From Bordetella parapertussis (GTDB lineage Bacteria > Pseudomonadota > Gammaproteobacteria > Burkholderiales > Burkholderiaceae_C): a stretch of DNA of 64,000 bases. A model generated the notes under the pieces. It saw only the letters and a list, made by a program, of their open reading frames with translations, searched no databases and was not told where the DNA came from. Made by a program: the position numbers and the translations under genes. Positions 10,471 through 19,762 of the stretch are shown here, one piece after another; position 1 is the stretch's first letter; the number at the start of each line of letters is the position of its first letter. The stretch spans positions 24,063-88,062 of the forward strand of contig CAMCTC010000009.1 in NCBI GenBank assembly GCA_945878355.1. Direction: 5' to 3'.

Positions 10471-13400
10471 GCTGCCTCCGCCAGGCCGACGGCCACTTCC
10501 ATGTCCACCGCCACGATCCGTGACACCCCTTGCTCTTGCATCGTCACCCCTATCAATTGCTCGGCCATTTCCATCGCGATCTTGTTGTGGCTGATGAACA
10601 AGAACTGAGTACCTTTGCGCGACATCTCGTCCACCAGCCTGGCGTAGCGCTCGGTGTTGGCATCATCCAGCGGTGCATCGACCTCGTCGAGCAGGCAGAA
10701 CGGTGCCGGGTTGAGCATGAAGATCGCGAACACCAGCGCGATCGCTGTCAGCGCTTTCTCGCCACCCGACAGCAGGTGGATGGTCGAGTTCTTCTTGCCC
10801 GGCGGCTGGGCCATCACCTGGACGCCAGCGTCCAGGATCTCGTCGCCGGTCATCTGCAGCCGAGCCGTGCCGCCACCGAACAAGCTGGGGAACATCCGGC
10901 CGAAATGCTCGTTGACCTGGTTGAAGGTCGCGCCCAGCAGGTCGCGCGTCTCGAGGTCGATCTTGTGGATGGCATCCTCGAGCGTGTTGATCGCATCGGT
11001 CAGGTCGGCGTATTGCGCATCGAGAAAAGTCTTGCGCTCGCGCGAAGCGCTGAGCTCGTCGAGCGCGGCCAGGTTGACCGCACCCAGCGCGCTGATCTCG
11101 CGCGCGATGCGATCGATCTCGCCCTGCAAGCCCCAGAGCTTGACCTGCCCGGCCTCAATCTCGGCCGCCAGCGCCTCCAGATCGACCTGGGCCGCCACCA
11201 GTTGCTCGAGGTACTGCGCACCACCGAGCTGAGCGGCCTGGGCTTCGAGCTGCAGCTTGGTGATCTCGTCGCGCAAGGGCTGCAAGCTGCGCTCGAACTG
11301 CATGCGCTGCTCGTCGGCCGATCGCAACTGGGCCGACAGCCCGTCGTAGGCGCTGCGCTGGGCACCCAGCGCCTGCTCGCGCTCGAGCTTGAGTGCGAGC
11401 GCTGTTTGCAAACCGGCCTGCGCCGCAGCATCGTTGAGCGATCCGAGCTCGAGTTCGAGCTGCTCGCCGGCCTGGGCGTTGCTGGCGGCCTGATGCTCAG
11501 CGGTTTCGATCACGCGCTGCAATTCGGCGCGACGCGCCTCCAGCGCGCGGGCCTGGAACTGAGACTCCTGCGCCCTGCGCTCCAGCGCCCGACCCTGCTC
11601 GCGCGCGTCAGCCAACTTGCGCTCGGCGGCCATCACGGCTTCCTCGAGTTCGGCGTGACGCTCCTGGTGGTTGGCGAGTTGCAGGTCCAGCTCTTCAAAC
11701 CGCGCTTCGCCAATGGCCTGTCGCTCGTCCAGCGCTTCGAGCTGGCCATCGATCTCGGCCAACTCGGCGTCGAGCTGGCCGCTTCTGGCCTGGGTGGCTT
11801 GGGCTTGCTGGGTCAGCCGCAGCAGCTCGACCTGCAACTGGTGGGCCAGGGTCTGGGCCTCGGCAGCCTCACGGCGCGACACGACCAGCCGCAGGTTGGC
11901 CTCGGTGCATGCGGCCTCGATGCGAACCAGTGCGCCACGCGCTTGTTCGCTGATCAGCGCCTGGGCACGGCTCTGGCGATCGAGGTTCTCGATCTCCTGG
12001 GCCCGCGCCAGCAGACCAGCTTGCTCGGAATCAGGGGCGTAGAAAGCCACTGCATGGGCGCTGACGGCATGGCCATCGCGCGTCATCATGACCTCGCCGC
12101 GGCCTAACTCGGCGCGTTGGGCCAACGCCTGGTCCAAGCTGGTCGAGGTGTACACGCCTTCCAGCCAATCGCAAAGCAAAGCCTTCAGACCAGCGTCATC
12201 GATGTTCTGGCCCAGCCGAAGCTGGTCTGACAATTTCGGCAACGCTGCAGCGCCGCTGCTCACCACCGCCGCGTCGACCGGCAAGGTATAGAACGCCAGC
12301 CGGGCCGGCGGGGCATCGCTGGCGAAAGCGCGAACAGTGTCGATGCGGCCCACCGCCAACGCGCCCAGTCGCTCGCGCAACACCGCCTCCAACGCGGTCT
12401 CCCAACCCGGCTCGATGTGAACCCGGGTCCACAGCCCGCTCAAGGACTCCAGGCCATGCCGGGCCAACCACGGCTTGAGCTTGCCCTCGGTCTGCACCTT
12501 GTCCTGCAAGGCGCGCAGTGCTGACAAGCGTGCGGACAACTGGGCATGCAGGCCGGCCTCGTGGTTGGCGGCTTGCTGCTGCTCACGGCGCTGCTCGTCG
12601 AGCATCGGCGCCTGGTCTTGCAGCTCTTGCAACTGGGCCTCGGCGATGGCCTGGTTGTCGTCAGCCGCTGCGCTTCGGCCCTGCAATTCGCTGAGCTGCT
12701 GCAGCTCAGGAGGGGCCAGCGACTTGCGCTCGCCCTGCAAGCGTTCGCGGCGGCCGCGCAGCTGACGGGTCTGCTCGTCGACGTTGCGGCTGTCTGCTGC
12801 CAGCACCGAGATCTGCTGCTGCACCTGGTTGACTTGGGCGCGCTGGGTGTTGGCGCGGGCCTGAGCGGCGCGCAGCGCGTCCTCGACATCGGGTTGCGCA
12901 GCGGCTTGGTCCTCGGCCTGGGCCGACAGCAGTTCGGCCTGCTCCTGGGCCGATTCGATCTGCTCGGCGATCGTCTCGAGCTCTGCTTGCGCGTCGTCGT
13001 GACGCTGTTGCCACTGCCCCGTCTGGGATTGCAGGTCGACCAGGCGTCGCTGCACCCGCTGCCGGCCTTCGACGACGTAGCGTATGCGTTCTTCCAGCCG
13101 ACTTACCTCTAGCGAGGCCTCGGCCAACGCGCCTTGCGCACTGTGCAGGCCGTCGCTGGCGGCGTAGTGTGCTTGGCGCACGGTCTCCAGACCGGCCTCG
13201 ACATGGCGCAGTTCGGCCAGCCGCGATTCGAGCGAATTGGTGGCCTCGAGCACGGCCAGCTGCACCCGCTGCGCTTCGGTGGCCGCATCGCGGTGCTTAA
13301 GGAACCAGAGCTGGTGCAGCTTGAGCGTGCCCGACGCCTGCAAGCGGTTGTAGCGGCTTGCGACCTCGGCCTGCTTCTCAAGCTTGTCGACATTGGCGTT

Positions 13401-14003
13401 GAGCTCGCGCAGGATGTCGTCGACCCGAATCAGGTTCTCGCGCGTGTCCTTGAGTCGGTTCTCGGTTTCGCGCCGGCGCTCCTTGTACTTGGACACGCCG
13501 GCGGCCTCTTCGAGGAACAGCCGCAATTCCTCGGGTCGCGACTCGATGATGCGGCTGATCGTGCCTTGGCCGATGATCGCGTAGGCGCGCGGCCCGAGGC
13601 CCGTGCCCAGGAAGACGTCCTGCACATCGCGACGACGCACCGGCTGGTTGTTGATGAAGTAGCTGCTGCCGCCCTCGCGTGTGAGCACTCGCTTGACAGC
13701 GATGTCGGCAAAAGTGCTCCACTGGCCACCGGCGCGAGCGTCCTCGTTCGAGAACACCAGTTCGACGCTAGCGCGGCTGGCCGGTTTGCGCAAGCCCGAG
13801 CCGTTGAAGATCACGTCCTGCATGCTCTCGCCGCGCAACTCGCTGGCCTTGCTCTCGCCCAGCACCCAGCGCACGGCATCCATGATGTTGGACTTGCCAC
13901 AGCCGTTGGGACCGACCACGCCGACCCGCTGACCAGGCAGCGCAAAGGTGGTCGGCTCAGCGAACGACTTGAAGCCCGAGAGCTTGATCTGGTTCAGGCG
14001 CAT
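10467..14003 (-). CDS. smc: Chromosome segregation ATPase SMC
   Basis: SMC organises and segregates the chromosome as the core ATPase of condensin. The 1178-residue protein has Walker A GPNGCGKSN (31-39), long heptad-rich coiled coils with many Gln/Glu/Ala, a globular hinge near residues 500-640, and a C-terminal half-ATPase. That half carries the signature LLSGGEKALTAIAL and Walker B PFCLLDEVDAPLDDAN. Length is normal for bacterial SMC. It is the first gene of the minus-strand smc-zipA-ligA run, and its 4-bp overlap with zipA implies coupling. scpA and scpB are not in the window. The 164-bp gap to divergent queF must hold both promoters. Confidence 0.97.
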
Positions 14004-14167
14004 GCGCGGAAGCTGCCTGCAACTCTCAAGGCCCGTCGGCCGAAAGCTGCAAGTATTTGATTTTTATGGGTTAATTGGACATCCGGGAGCAGCCCAATGA
14101 GCCGCGATGATAGCATCGCAACCCTTTTTCAGATCGCGCGCTGCCAACACCGCAGCCCAGACCCACC

Positions 14168-14650
14168 ATGGCCAAGAAAGCCGCCAAGAACGCAGCACCG
14201 GAGCGCAACGAACGTGCGATGCCTGCCAATCCGCCCACTGCACCGTCCAAGGACTTGCTTGTCTTTGACAACCCGGCGCCCGGGCGAGACTACCTGATCC
14301 AGTTCCAGGTGCCCGAGTTCACCTGCCACTGCCCGCTGACCGGCCAGCCAGACTTCGCCCACTTCACGATCGACTTGATCGCCGACACGCTGTGCCTGGA
14401 GCTCAAGAGCCTGAAGATGTATTTCTGGAGCTACCGCAACGAGGGCGCGTTCCACGAGAAGGTCACCAACACCATCCTAGACGACATCGTCAAAGCGATC
14501 GCCCCACGTTTCGCCCGCATCACCGCGAAATGGTATGTGCGCGGCGGCATCTACACCAATGTGATCGCCGAGCACCGGATGCCGGGCTGGAAGCCCCAGC
14601 CTGCGGTCGAATTGCCGACGCTGACGATGGAGCGCGGGTTGCTGGCTTGA
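14168..14650 (+). CDS. queF: NADPH-dependent 7-cyano-7-deazaguanine reductase QueF
   Basis: QueF reduces preQ0 to preQ1 in queuosine tRNA modification. The 160-residue size is that of the short, unimodular class. The catalytic cysteine is C55 in [16 protein letters not shown], with the general acid D62 in the same motif. The NADPH-binding segment [17 protein letters not shown] and the substrate-binding VRGGIYTNV are intact. No convincing preQ1 riboswitch is seen in the 160 bp upstream. The stop overlaps a TTG (TTGA) that would start the following transporter remnant, showing that the two were once coupled. Confidence 0.96.
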   Translation: MAKKAAKNAAPERNERAMPANPPTAPSKDLLVFDNPAPGRDYLIQFQVPEFTCHCPLTGQPDFAHFTIDLIADTLCLELKSLKMYFWSYRNEGAFHEKVTNTILDDIVKAIAPRFARITAKWYVRGGIYTNVIAEHRMPGWKPQPAVELPTLTMERGLLA

Positions 14651-15066
14651 TCGCTGCCGCGCCAAGCGCCGGCCCAGCGCAGGCCACTTGTTGGCCTGCG
14701 GTGCTCGCCGCCGTGCTGGGGGGTGTGGCGATCGGCATGAATGTCGGCAAAGTGCCACTGGCCTTGCCGGCGATGCGCATCGAACTCGGTTTGACGCTGA
14801 TGCAGTCGGGCTGGGTGTCCTCGATGCTGACCACGCTGGCAGTGGTCGCGGCCAGCGGCAATTGGGCGTCGGCGCGCTGGGTCACCGGCGGCGCAGCCTT
14901 GATCGGCTTGTTGCTTGGCTTGGCGGCACTGCGCGCAGAACGCCCCGCAATGAGACCAGGCAATCACCTCTCAAGCAAATGTGGCTTTGCCACTTTGCTT
15001 GATCCCCACGGGGGGCGGCCGGCTTCGGCCGGCCTTGGGGCGCTCAAGACCGTTGCCAAGCCGTGA
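14647..15066 (+). pseudogene. MFS transporter remnant with large internal deletion
   Basis: The frame opens at TTG 14647, overlapping the queF stop, and reads 139 residues. The first part looks like the N-terminus of an MFS permease (VLAAVLGGVAIGMNVGKVPL, then ELGLTLMQSGWVSSMLTTLA, two membrane helices). It then jumps directly to what resembles the last helix (WVTGGAALIGLLLGLAALRA). The central roughly ten helices are missing. The final 35 residues are encoded by the palindromic repeat at 14971 and its GC-rich flank. A two- or three-helix product could be made but cannot be a working MFS carrier. Reading this as an in-frame deletion is inference from the MFS architecture. Confidence 0.7.
14971..15002. 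repeat. Dispersed palindromic repeat, copy 1
   Basis: This is a 32-bp hairpin with outer arms TCAAGCAAA / TTTGCTTGA and inner arms GTGGC / GCCAC. A GC-rich second hairpin (GGCCGGC TTC GGCCGGCC region) follows to about 15045. A near-identical element lies on the other strand at 33524-33555. It resembles a REP-like or palindromic-unit element and supplies the 3' coding end of the MFS remnant. Confidence 0.85.
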
Positions 15067-15488
15067 CGGTACCGACCCGGCCGGCATACCAGAAGTACGA
15101 CGTCGCAGTGCACAAGAGCGGCATCGACGGCTTCGGTGTTTTCGCCGCCGAGCCCGTGCCCAAGCACCGCAAGATCGGCGAGATCCGCGGCGAGAGCATC
15201 AGCGTGGCCGAGGCCCGCAGACGAGCCATCGGCAAGCAGCGCATCATGATCGTCGAGGTCTCGGCGCGCAAAGCAATCGACGCATCGCGCAGCGACGATC
15301 CGATGCGCTTTACCAACCACTGTTGCAGCCCCAACGCCAGGTTGTCGATCCAGGGCGGCCGGATCGAGTTCTATGCAATGCGCGACATTGCGCCGGGGGA
15401 GGAGATCACCGTGAACTACGGCGAAACCCACCATGAAGGCCAACTGGCCTGCCGCTGTGGCGCAACCAACTGCAGCGGCTGGCTCTGA
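15063..15488 (+). CDS. SET-domain protein-lysine methyltransferase-like
   Basis: The 141-residue product is almost entirely a SET domain. Visible motifs are the N-terminal SGIDGFGVFAAEPVPK (GxG cofactor loop), RFTNHCCSPNARL (the NHxxxPN cofactor/active-site motif, residues 85-91) and GEEITVNYGE with the catalytic-region Tyr. A compact post-SET cysteine cluster follows (C130, C132, C137 in ACRCGATNCSGWL). It should use S-adenosylmethionine to methylate a lysine on a protein substrate that cannot be named. The GTG start overlaps the stop of the MFS remnant. Small stand-alone SET proteins are known in bacteria, often of unknown target. Confidence 0.87.
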   Translation: MTVPTRPAYQKYDVAVHKSGIDGFGVFAAEPVPKHRKIGEIRGESISVAEARRRAIGKQRIMIVEVSARKAIDASRSDDPMRFTNHCCSPNARLSIQGGRIEFYAMRDIAPGEEITVNYGETHHEGQLACRCGATNCSGWL

Positions 15489-15516
15489 AAGCACCATCGC
15501 CCGCGATAATCGCGGG

Positions 15517-16728
15517 ATGAATCCGCTGCTGGGCAAACTCCACCCCTATCCCTTCGAACGCCTGCGCGCGTTGACCGCTGGGATTCAACCCAACCCGCGC
15601 TTGCGCCCCATCAGCCTGGGTCTGGGCGAACCGCGACACGCCACGCCGGCACTGGTCGAGCAGGCGATGGTGGCCGGGCTCAAGGGCTTGTCGGCCTACC
15701 CACCCACCGCTGGCACACCGGCATTGCGCGAGGCCTGTGCCGGCTGGCTGCAGCGGCGCTACGGTGTGGCGGTCGATCCAGCGACCCAGTTGCTGCCAGT
15801 CAGCGGTTCGCGCGAGGCGCTGTTTGCGATCGCCCAAACCGTCATCGATGCCAGCAAGCCAGGCGCGACCGTCGTCTGCCCCAATCCTTTCTACCAAATC
15901 TACGAAGGCGCTGCGATCCTGGCCGGCGCTTCGGTCGCGTTCGCCAACAGCGATCCATCACGCAACTTTGCCGCGCGCTGGGACCAGATCGACGACGCCA
16001 CCTGGGCCAAAACCCAGTTGCTCTACGTCTGCTCGCCCGGCAACCCGACTGGCGCGGTGATGCCGCTGTCGGAATGGGCGCAGCTCTTCGAATTGAGCGA
16101 CCGCCACGGCTTCGTGATCGCCAGCGACGAGTGCTATTCGGAGATCTATTTCCGCGACGAGCCGCCGCTGGGCGGACTTGAAGCCGCGGCCCAACTCGGC
16201 CGCAGCGATTTCCGCCGTCTGATCGCATTCACCTCGCTGTCCAAGCGCAGCAACGTGCCCGGTCTGCGCTCAGGCTTTGTCGCCGGTGACGCAGAGATCA
16301 TCCGCAACTTCCTGCTCTACCGCACTTACCACGGCTCGGCGATGAGCCCGGTGGTGCAGTCAGCCAGCCTGGCGGCCTGGAACGACGAAGACCATGTGCT
16401 GGCCAACCGGGCGCTGTACCGAACCAAGTTCGCCCAAGTCACGCCGGTGCTGGAGCCGGTTTTGGACGTGGCCTTGCCCGACGCAGGTTTCTACCTCTGG
16501 GCTGCGCTGCCCGAGGTGGCGGGTCAGCCCGGCGACGACATCGCTTACGCCTGCGAACTGTTGGCTCAATACAATGTGGCGGTTTTGCCCGGCAGCCTGC
16601 TGGCCCGCGACGCCCATGGCCAGAACCCCGGACGCGGGCGCATCCGCATGGCGCTGGTAGCCTCCACCGAAGAATGCCTGGAAGCTGCCCATCGCATCGC
16701 CGAATTCACCACCTCGTACCGACCTTGA
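15517..16728 (+). CDS. dapC: Succinyldiaminopimelate transaminase DapC
   Basis: This 403-residue fold-type I PLP aminotransferase catalyses the transamination of N-succinyl-2-amino-6-ketopimelate in lysine and peptidoglycan precursor synthesis. The PLP lysine is K243 in [15 protein letters not shown]. The cofactor-binding Asp/Tyr segments [11 protein letters not shown] and [12 protein letters not shown] are present. The N-terminus [19 protein letters not shown] is typical of betaproteobacterial DapC. It lies 25 bp upstream of dapD and heads a dapC-dapD-dapE-prmB run, which settles the choice over a generic class I aminotransferase. The start at 15517 places it 28 bp after the SET gene. Confidence 0.94.
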   Translation: MNPLLGKLHPYPFERLRALTAGIQPNPRLRPISLGLGEPRHATPALVEQAMVAGLKGLSAYPPTAGTPALREACAGWLQRRYGVAVDPATQLLPVSGSREALFAIAQTVIDASKPGATVVCPNPFYQIYEGAAILAGASVAFANSDPSRNFAARWDQIDDATWAKTQLLYVCSPGNPTGAVMPLSEWAQLFELSDRHGFVIASDECYSEIYFRDEPPLGGLEAAAQLGRSDFRRLIAFTSLSKRSNVPGLRSGFVAGDAEIIRNFLLYRTYHGSAMSPVVQSASLAAWNDEDHVLANRALYRTKFAQVTPVLEPVLDVALPDAGFYLWAALPEVAGQPGDDIAYACELLAQYNVAVLPGSLLARDAHGQNPGRGRIRMALVASTEECLEAAHRIAEFTTSYRP

Positions 16729-16753
16729 CGACCTCCACGACCGAGCCGAAACC

Positions 16754-17578
16754 ATGACCCAGACACTGCAAACGACCATAGAACAAGCCTGGGACGACCG
16801 TGCCAGCATCGGACCCACCACTGCCGCGCCCGCCGTCCGCGAAGCGGTCGAATCGGTGATCGCCGACCTCAACGCCGGCCGCATCCGCGTCGCCGAGCGC
16901 CAGTCCGTCGGCCAGTGGACCGTCAACCAGTGGATCAAGAAGGCCGTGCTGCTGAGCTTCCGCCTCAACGACAACCAGATCATGCAGGCCGGCGAGCTGA
17001 CCTTCTTCGACAAGGTGGCGACCAAGTTCTCGCACATGGACGCAGCCGCGCTGCAGGCCTCGGGCGTTCGTGTCGTGCCGCCAGCAGTGGCCAGGCGCGG
17101 CAGCTACCTCGCCAAAGGCGTCGTGCTGATGCCCAGCTACGTCAACATCGGCGCCTATGTCGACGAGAACACCATGGTCGACACCTGGGCCACCGTGGGC
17201 TCTTGCGCTCAGATCGGCAAGAACGTGCACTTGTCGGGCGGCGTGGGCATCGGCGGCGTGCTCGAACCGCTGCAGGCCAACCCGACGATCATCGAGGACA
17301 ACTGCTTCATCGGCGCCCGGTCCGAGGTGGTCGAAGGCGTGATCATCGAGGAGAACTCGGTCATCAGCATGGGCGTCTACATCAGCCAGAGCACCAAGAT
17401 CTACAACCGCATGACCGGCGAAGTGAGCTACGGCCGAGTGCCTGCCGGTTCGGTCGTGGTCAGCGGTTCGTTGCCGGCAGTCGACGGCAGCCACAGCCTG
17501 TACTGCGCGGTGATCGTCAAGCGCGTGACGGCAGAGACCCGCGCCAAGACCAGCATCAACGACTTGCTCCGACCCTGA
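16754..17578 (+). CDS. dapD: Tetrahydrodipicolinate N-succinyltransferase DapD
   Basis: DapD succinylates tetrahydrodipicolinate with succinyl-CoA, the committed step of the succinylase branch. The 274-residue length matches the family. An N-terminal helical domain (residues 1-105) precedes a left-handed beta-helix of hexapeptide repeats ([40 protein letters not shown]). The family-specific segments [20 protein letters not shown] and [16 protein letters not shown] are present. It acts as a trimer in the cytoplasm. Spacing of 25 bp from dapC and 118 bp to dapE suggests one transcript. All residues expected for the family appear intact. Confidence 0.97.
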   Translation: MTQTLQTTIEQAWDDRASIGPTTAAPAVREAVESVIADLNAGRIRVAERQSVGQWTVNQWIKKAVLLSFRLNDNQIMQAGELTFFDKVATKFSHMDAAALQASGVRVVPPAVARRGSYLAKGVVLMPSYVNIGAYVDENTMVDTWATVGSCAQIGKNVHLSGGVGIGGVLEPLQANPTIIEDNCFIGARSEVVEGVIIEENSVISMGVYISQSTKIYNRMTGEVSYGRVPAGSVVVSGSLPAVDGSHSLYCAVIVKRVTAETRAKTSINDLLRP

Positions 17579-17696
17579 ACTAAAACTATGTCCAGGATTG
17601 AACCGGCTCATCCGATGCGCGGGCACGGTGTTGGCAGTCCCAGCTCACGCCGATCCCCTCACATTGACGCAACCTAAACGCCCGCGCAGCGACAAG

Positions 17697-18851
17697 ATGA
17701 CCGACAGCCTGACCACCTTGCGCTTGCTCGAAGCGCTGATCGCCTGCCCTTCGGTTACACCGGCCGATGCCGGCTGCCAGGCCTTGATCGCAGCGCGGCT
17801 CGAGGCTCAAGGCTTTGTCTGCGAGACGCTGACATTCGGTCCCGACCAGGCCCGGGTCACCAACCTGTGGGCATTGCACCGCGGCGCCAGCCCAGGACCG
17901 ACGGTCGTTCTCGCGGGCCACACCGACGTGGTGCCGACCGGGCCGCTCGCCGCCTGGACCAGCGACCCCTTCGTGCCCAGCCACCGCGACGGCAAACTCT
18001 ACGGCCGCGGCGCTGCCGACATGAAGACCTCGATCGCGGCGATGACGGTCGCAGCCGAAGAGTTCGTGCGCCAGCACCCGCAGCACACCGGCACGCTGGC
18101 GCTGCTGTTCACCAGCGACGAGGAAGGCCCGTCGATCGACGGCACGGTGCGCGTGGTCGAGGTTTTGCAAGCCCGCGGCGAGCGGCTCGACTGCTGCATC
18201 GTCGGTGAGCCAACTTCGGTCGATCGGCTTGGCGACATGATCAAGAACGGGCGTCGCGGCTCGCTGTCGGCCAGGCTGCGCGTGATCGGCGTGCAAGGCC
18301 ATGTCGCTTATCCGCAGCTCGCGCGCAACCCGGTGCATCAACTGGCACCGGCGCTGGCCGAGCTCGCCACCACGGCCTGGGACGCAGGCAACGCGCATTT
18401 CCCGGCAACCGCCTGGCAGGTGTCGAACATCCACGCGGGCACCGGCGCCCTCAACGTGATCCCGGGCGAGGTGGTGGTCGATTTCAATTTCCGCTTCTCG
18501 ACCGAGTCGAGCCCGGAGCAGCTGCAGTCCCGGGTCGAGGACTTGCTGGTGCGCCATGGCCTGGAGTTCAAGCTGGACTGGACCCTGGGCGGCTCGCCCT
18601 TCCTGACCCGGCCTGGCCGCCTGAGCGCAGCGCTGAGCGACGCCATCGCTGCCGAGACCGGCATCACGCCGGTGATGTCGACCACCGGCGGCACCAGCGA
18701 CGGCCGCTACATCGCCCGGGTCTGCGAACAAGTCGTCGAGTTCGGCCCGGTCAACGCCAGCGTGCACAAGGTCGATGAGTGGGTGAACGTCGCCGACATC
18801 GAGCCGCTGAAGAATATTTACCGCCGCACGCTGGAGACCTTGCTCAAGTGA
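17697..18851 (+). CDS. dapE: Succinyl-diaminopimelate desuccinylase DapE
   Basis: DapE is a di-zinc M20-family hydrolase that removes succinate from N-succinyl-LL-diaminopimelate. The 384-residue protein has metal ligands H75 and D77 in [10 protein letters not shown], bridging D108 in GRGAADMK, catalytic and metal E142/E143 in [11 protein letters not shown], and the C-terminal His in ASVHKVDEW. The TSDEEG and [13 protein letters not shown] motifs are diagnostic for DapE over other M20 peptidases. ATG at 17697 ([10 protein letters not shown]) fits the family N-terminus; an in-frame TTG further upstream adds an unconserved leader. The stop overlaps the prmB GTG start (GTGA). Confidence 0.96.
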   Translation: MTDSLTTLRLLEALIACPSVTPADAGCQALIAARLEAQGFVCETLTFGPDQARVTNLWALHRGASPGPTVVLAGHTDVVPTGPLAAWTSDPFVPSHRDGKLYGRGAADMKTSIAAMTVAAEEFVRQHPQHTGTLALLFTSDEEGPSIDGTVRVVEVLQARGERLDCCIVGEPTSVDRLGDMIKNGRRGSLSARLRVIGVQGHVAYPQLARNPVHQLAPALAELATTAWDAGNAHFPATAWQVSNIHAGTGALNVIPGEVVVDFNFRFSTESSPEQLQSRVEDLLVRHGLEFKLDWTLGGSPFLTRPGRLSAALSDAIAAETGITPVMSTTGGTSDGRYIARVCEQVVEFGPVNASVHKVDEWVNVADIEPLKNIYRRTLETLLK

Positions 18852-19762
18852 CCTTGATCGAACTGGTCGAGCGCTCAAGCGCCCGCCTCACCGAGGCGGG
18901 CGTTTCGTTTGGACACGGCACGGACAACGCTTTCGACGAGGCCGCCTGGCTGGTGTTGTGGCGGCTGGGCTTGGCGCTGGACGAACTCGACGGTGTCGCC
19001 GAGCAAGCCGTCACGGCCGAGCAAGAAGCCGCCGTGCAAGCACTGCTGGACCAGCGAATCACCAGCCGCCAGCCCGCTGCTTACCTCACCGGCGAGGCCT
19101 GGCTGCAAGGTGTTGCGTTCACCGTCGACAAGCGGGCGATCGTGCCGCGTTCGCTGATCGCCGAGCCGCTGGCCGACGGCGCGCTAGACGTCTGGCTCGA
19201 CGAACAGACCCACCGGGTGCTCGACCTTTGCACCGGCAACGGCAGCCTGGCGGTGCTCGCTGCGATGGCCTGGCCCGAGGTGGTCGTCGATGCCGCCGAC
19301 TTGAGCCCCGACGCACTGGCGGTGGCGAGGCTCAATGTCGATCGCCACGGCTTGGCTGAGCGCATCACGCTGCACCAGGGCGACGGCCTGACCGCAGTGG
19401 CGGGCCATCGCTACGACCTGATCCTGTGCAACCCGCCCTACGTCAACGCCGACTCGATGGCAGCGCTGCCGGCCGAGTACCAAGCCGAGCCTGCGCTGGC
19501 ACTGGCCGGTGGCGCCGATGGCATGGACTTCATCCGTCAACTGCTGCATGACGCACCCCGGCACATGAGCCCGAACGGCGTGCTGGTGCTTGAAATCGGC
19601 CACGAGCGAGCCCATTTCGAGCGTGCGTTCCCGGCGCTGGACCCGGTCTGGCTGCCGACGAGCGCCGGCGATGACCAGGTGCTTCTGCTGACCCGCGACG
19701 CGATCACGCCATCCCAGATGTCGGCCCTTCAGCCGACCCTCCAACCGAACCCGACCCCATGA
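18848..19762 (+). CDS. prmB: Ribosomal protein L3 N5-glutamine methyltransferase PrmB
   Basis: PrmB methylates a glutamine of ribosomal protein L3 using S-adenosylmethionine. The 304-residue product has the PrmB-specific N-terminal motif [18 protein letters not shown]. The Rossmann SAM motif is [16 protein letters not shown], and the catalytic NPPY begins at N195 in [14 protein letters not shown]. These separate it from PrmC, which lacks the GHGTDNA stretch. The GTG start overlaps the dapE stop, and its own stop overlaps the ABC-F start (ATGA). The dapC-to-ABC-F run is therefore probably one transcriptional unit mixing lysine synthesis and translation functions. Confidence 0.95.
   Translation: MTLIELVERSSARLTEAGVSFGHGTDNAFDEAAWLVLWRLGLALDELDGVAEQAVTAEQEAAVQALLDQRITSRQPAAYLTGEAWLQGVAFTVDKRAIVPRSLIAEPLADGALDVWLDEQTHRVLDLCTGNGSLAVLAAMAWPEVVVDAADLSPDALAVARLNVDRHGLAERITLHQGDGLTAVAGHRYDLILCNPPYVNADSMAALPAEYQAEPALALAGGADGMDFIRQLLHDAPRHMSPNGVLVLEIGHERAHFERAFPALDPVWLPTSAGDDQVLLLTRDAITPSQMSALQPTLQPNPTP

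Noticed and set aside
10530..12107. Very long plus-strand open frames antisense to smc
   Set aside because: Long antisense frames are common opposite GC-rich coiled-coil genes. smc has complete motifs on the other strand.
14004..14167. preQ1 riboswitch upstream of queF
   Set aside because: The short gap has no recognisable H-type pseudoknot or A-rich tail of a preQ1 aptamer.
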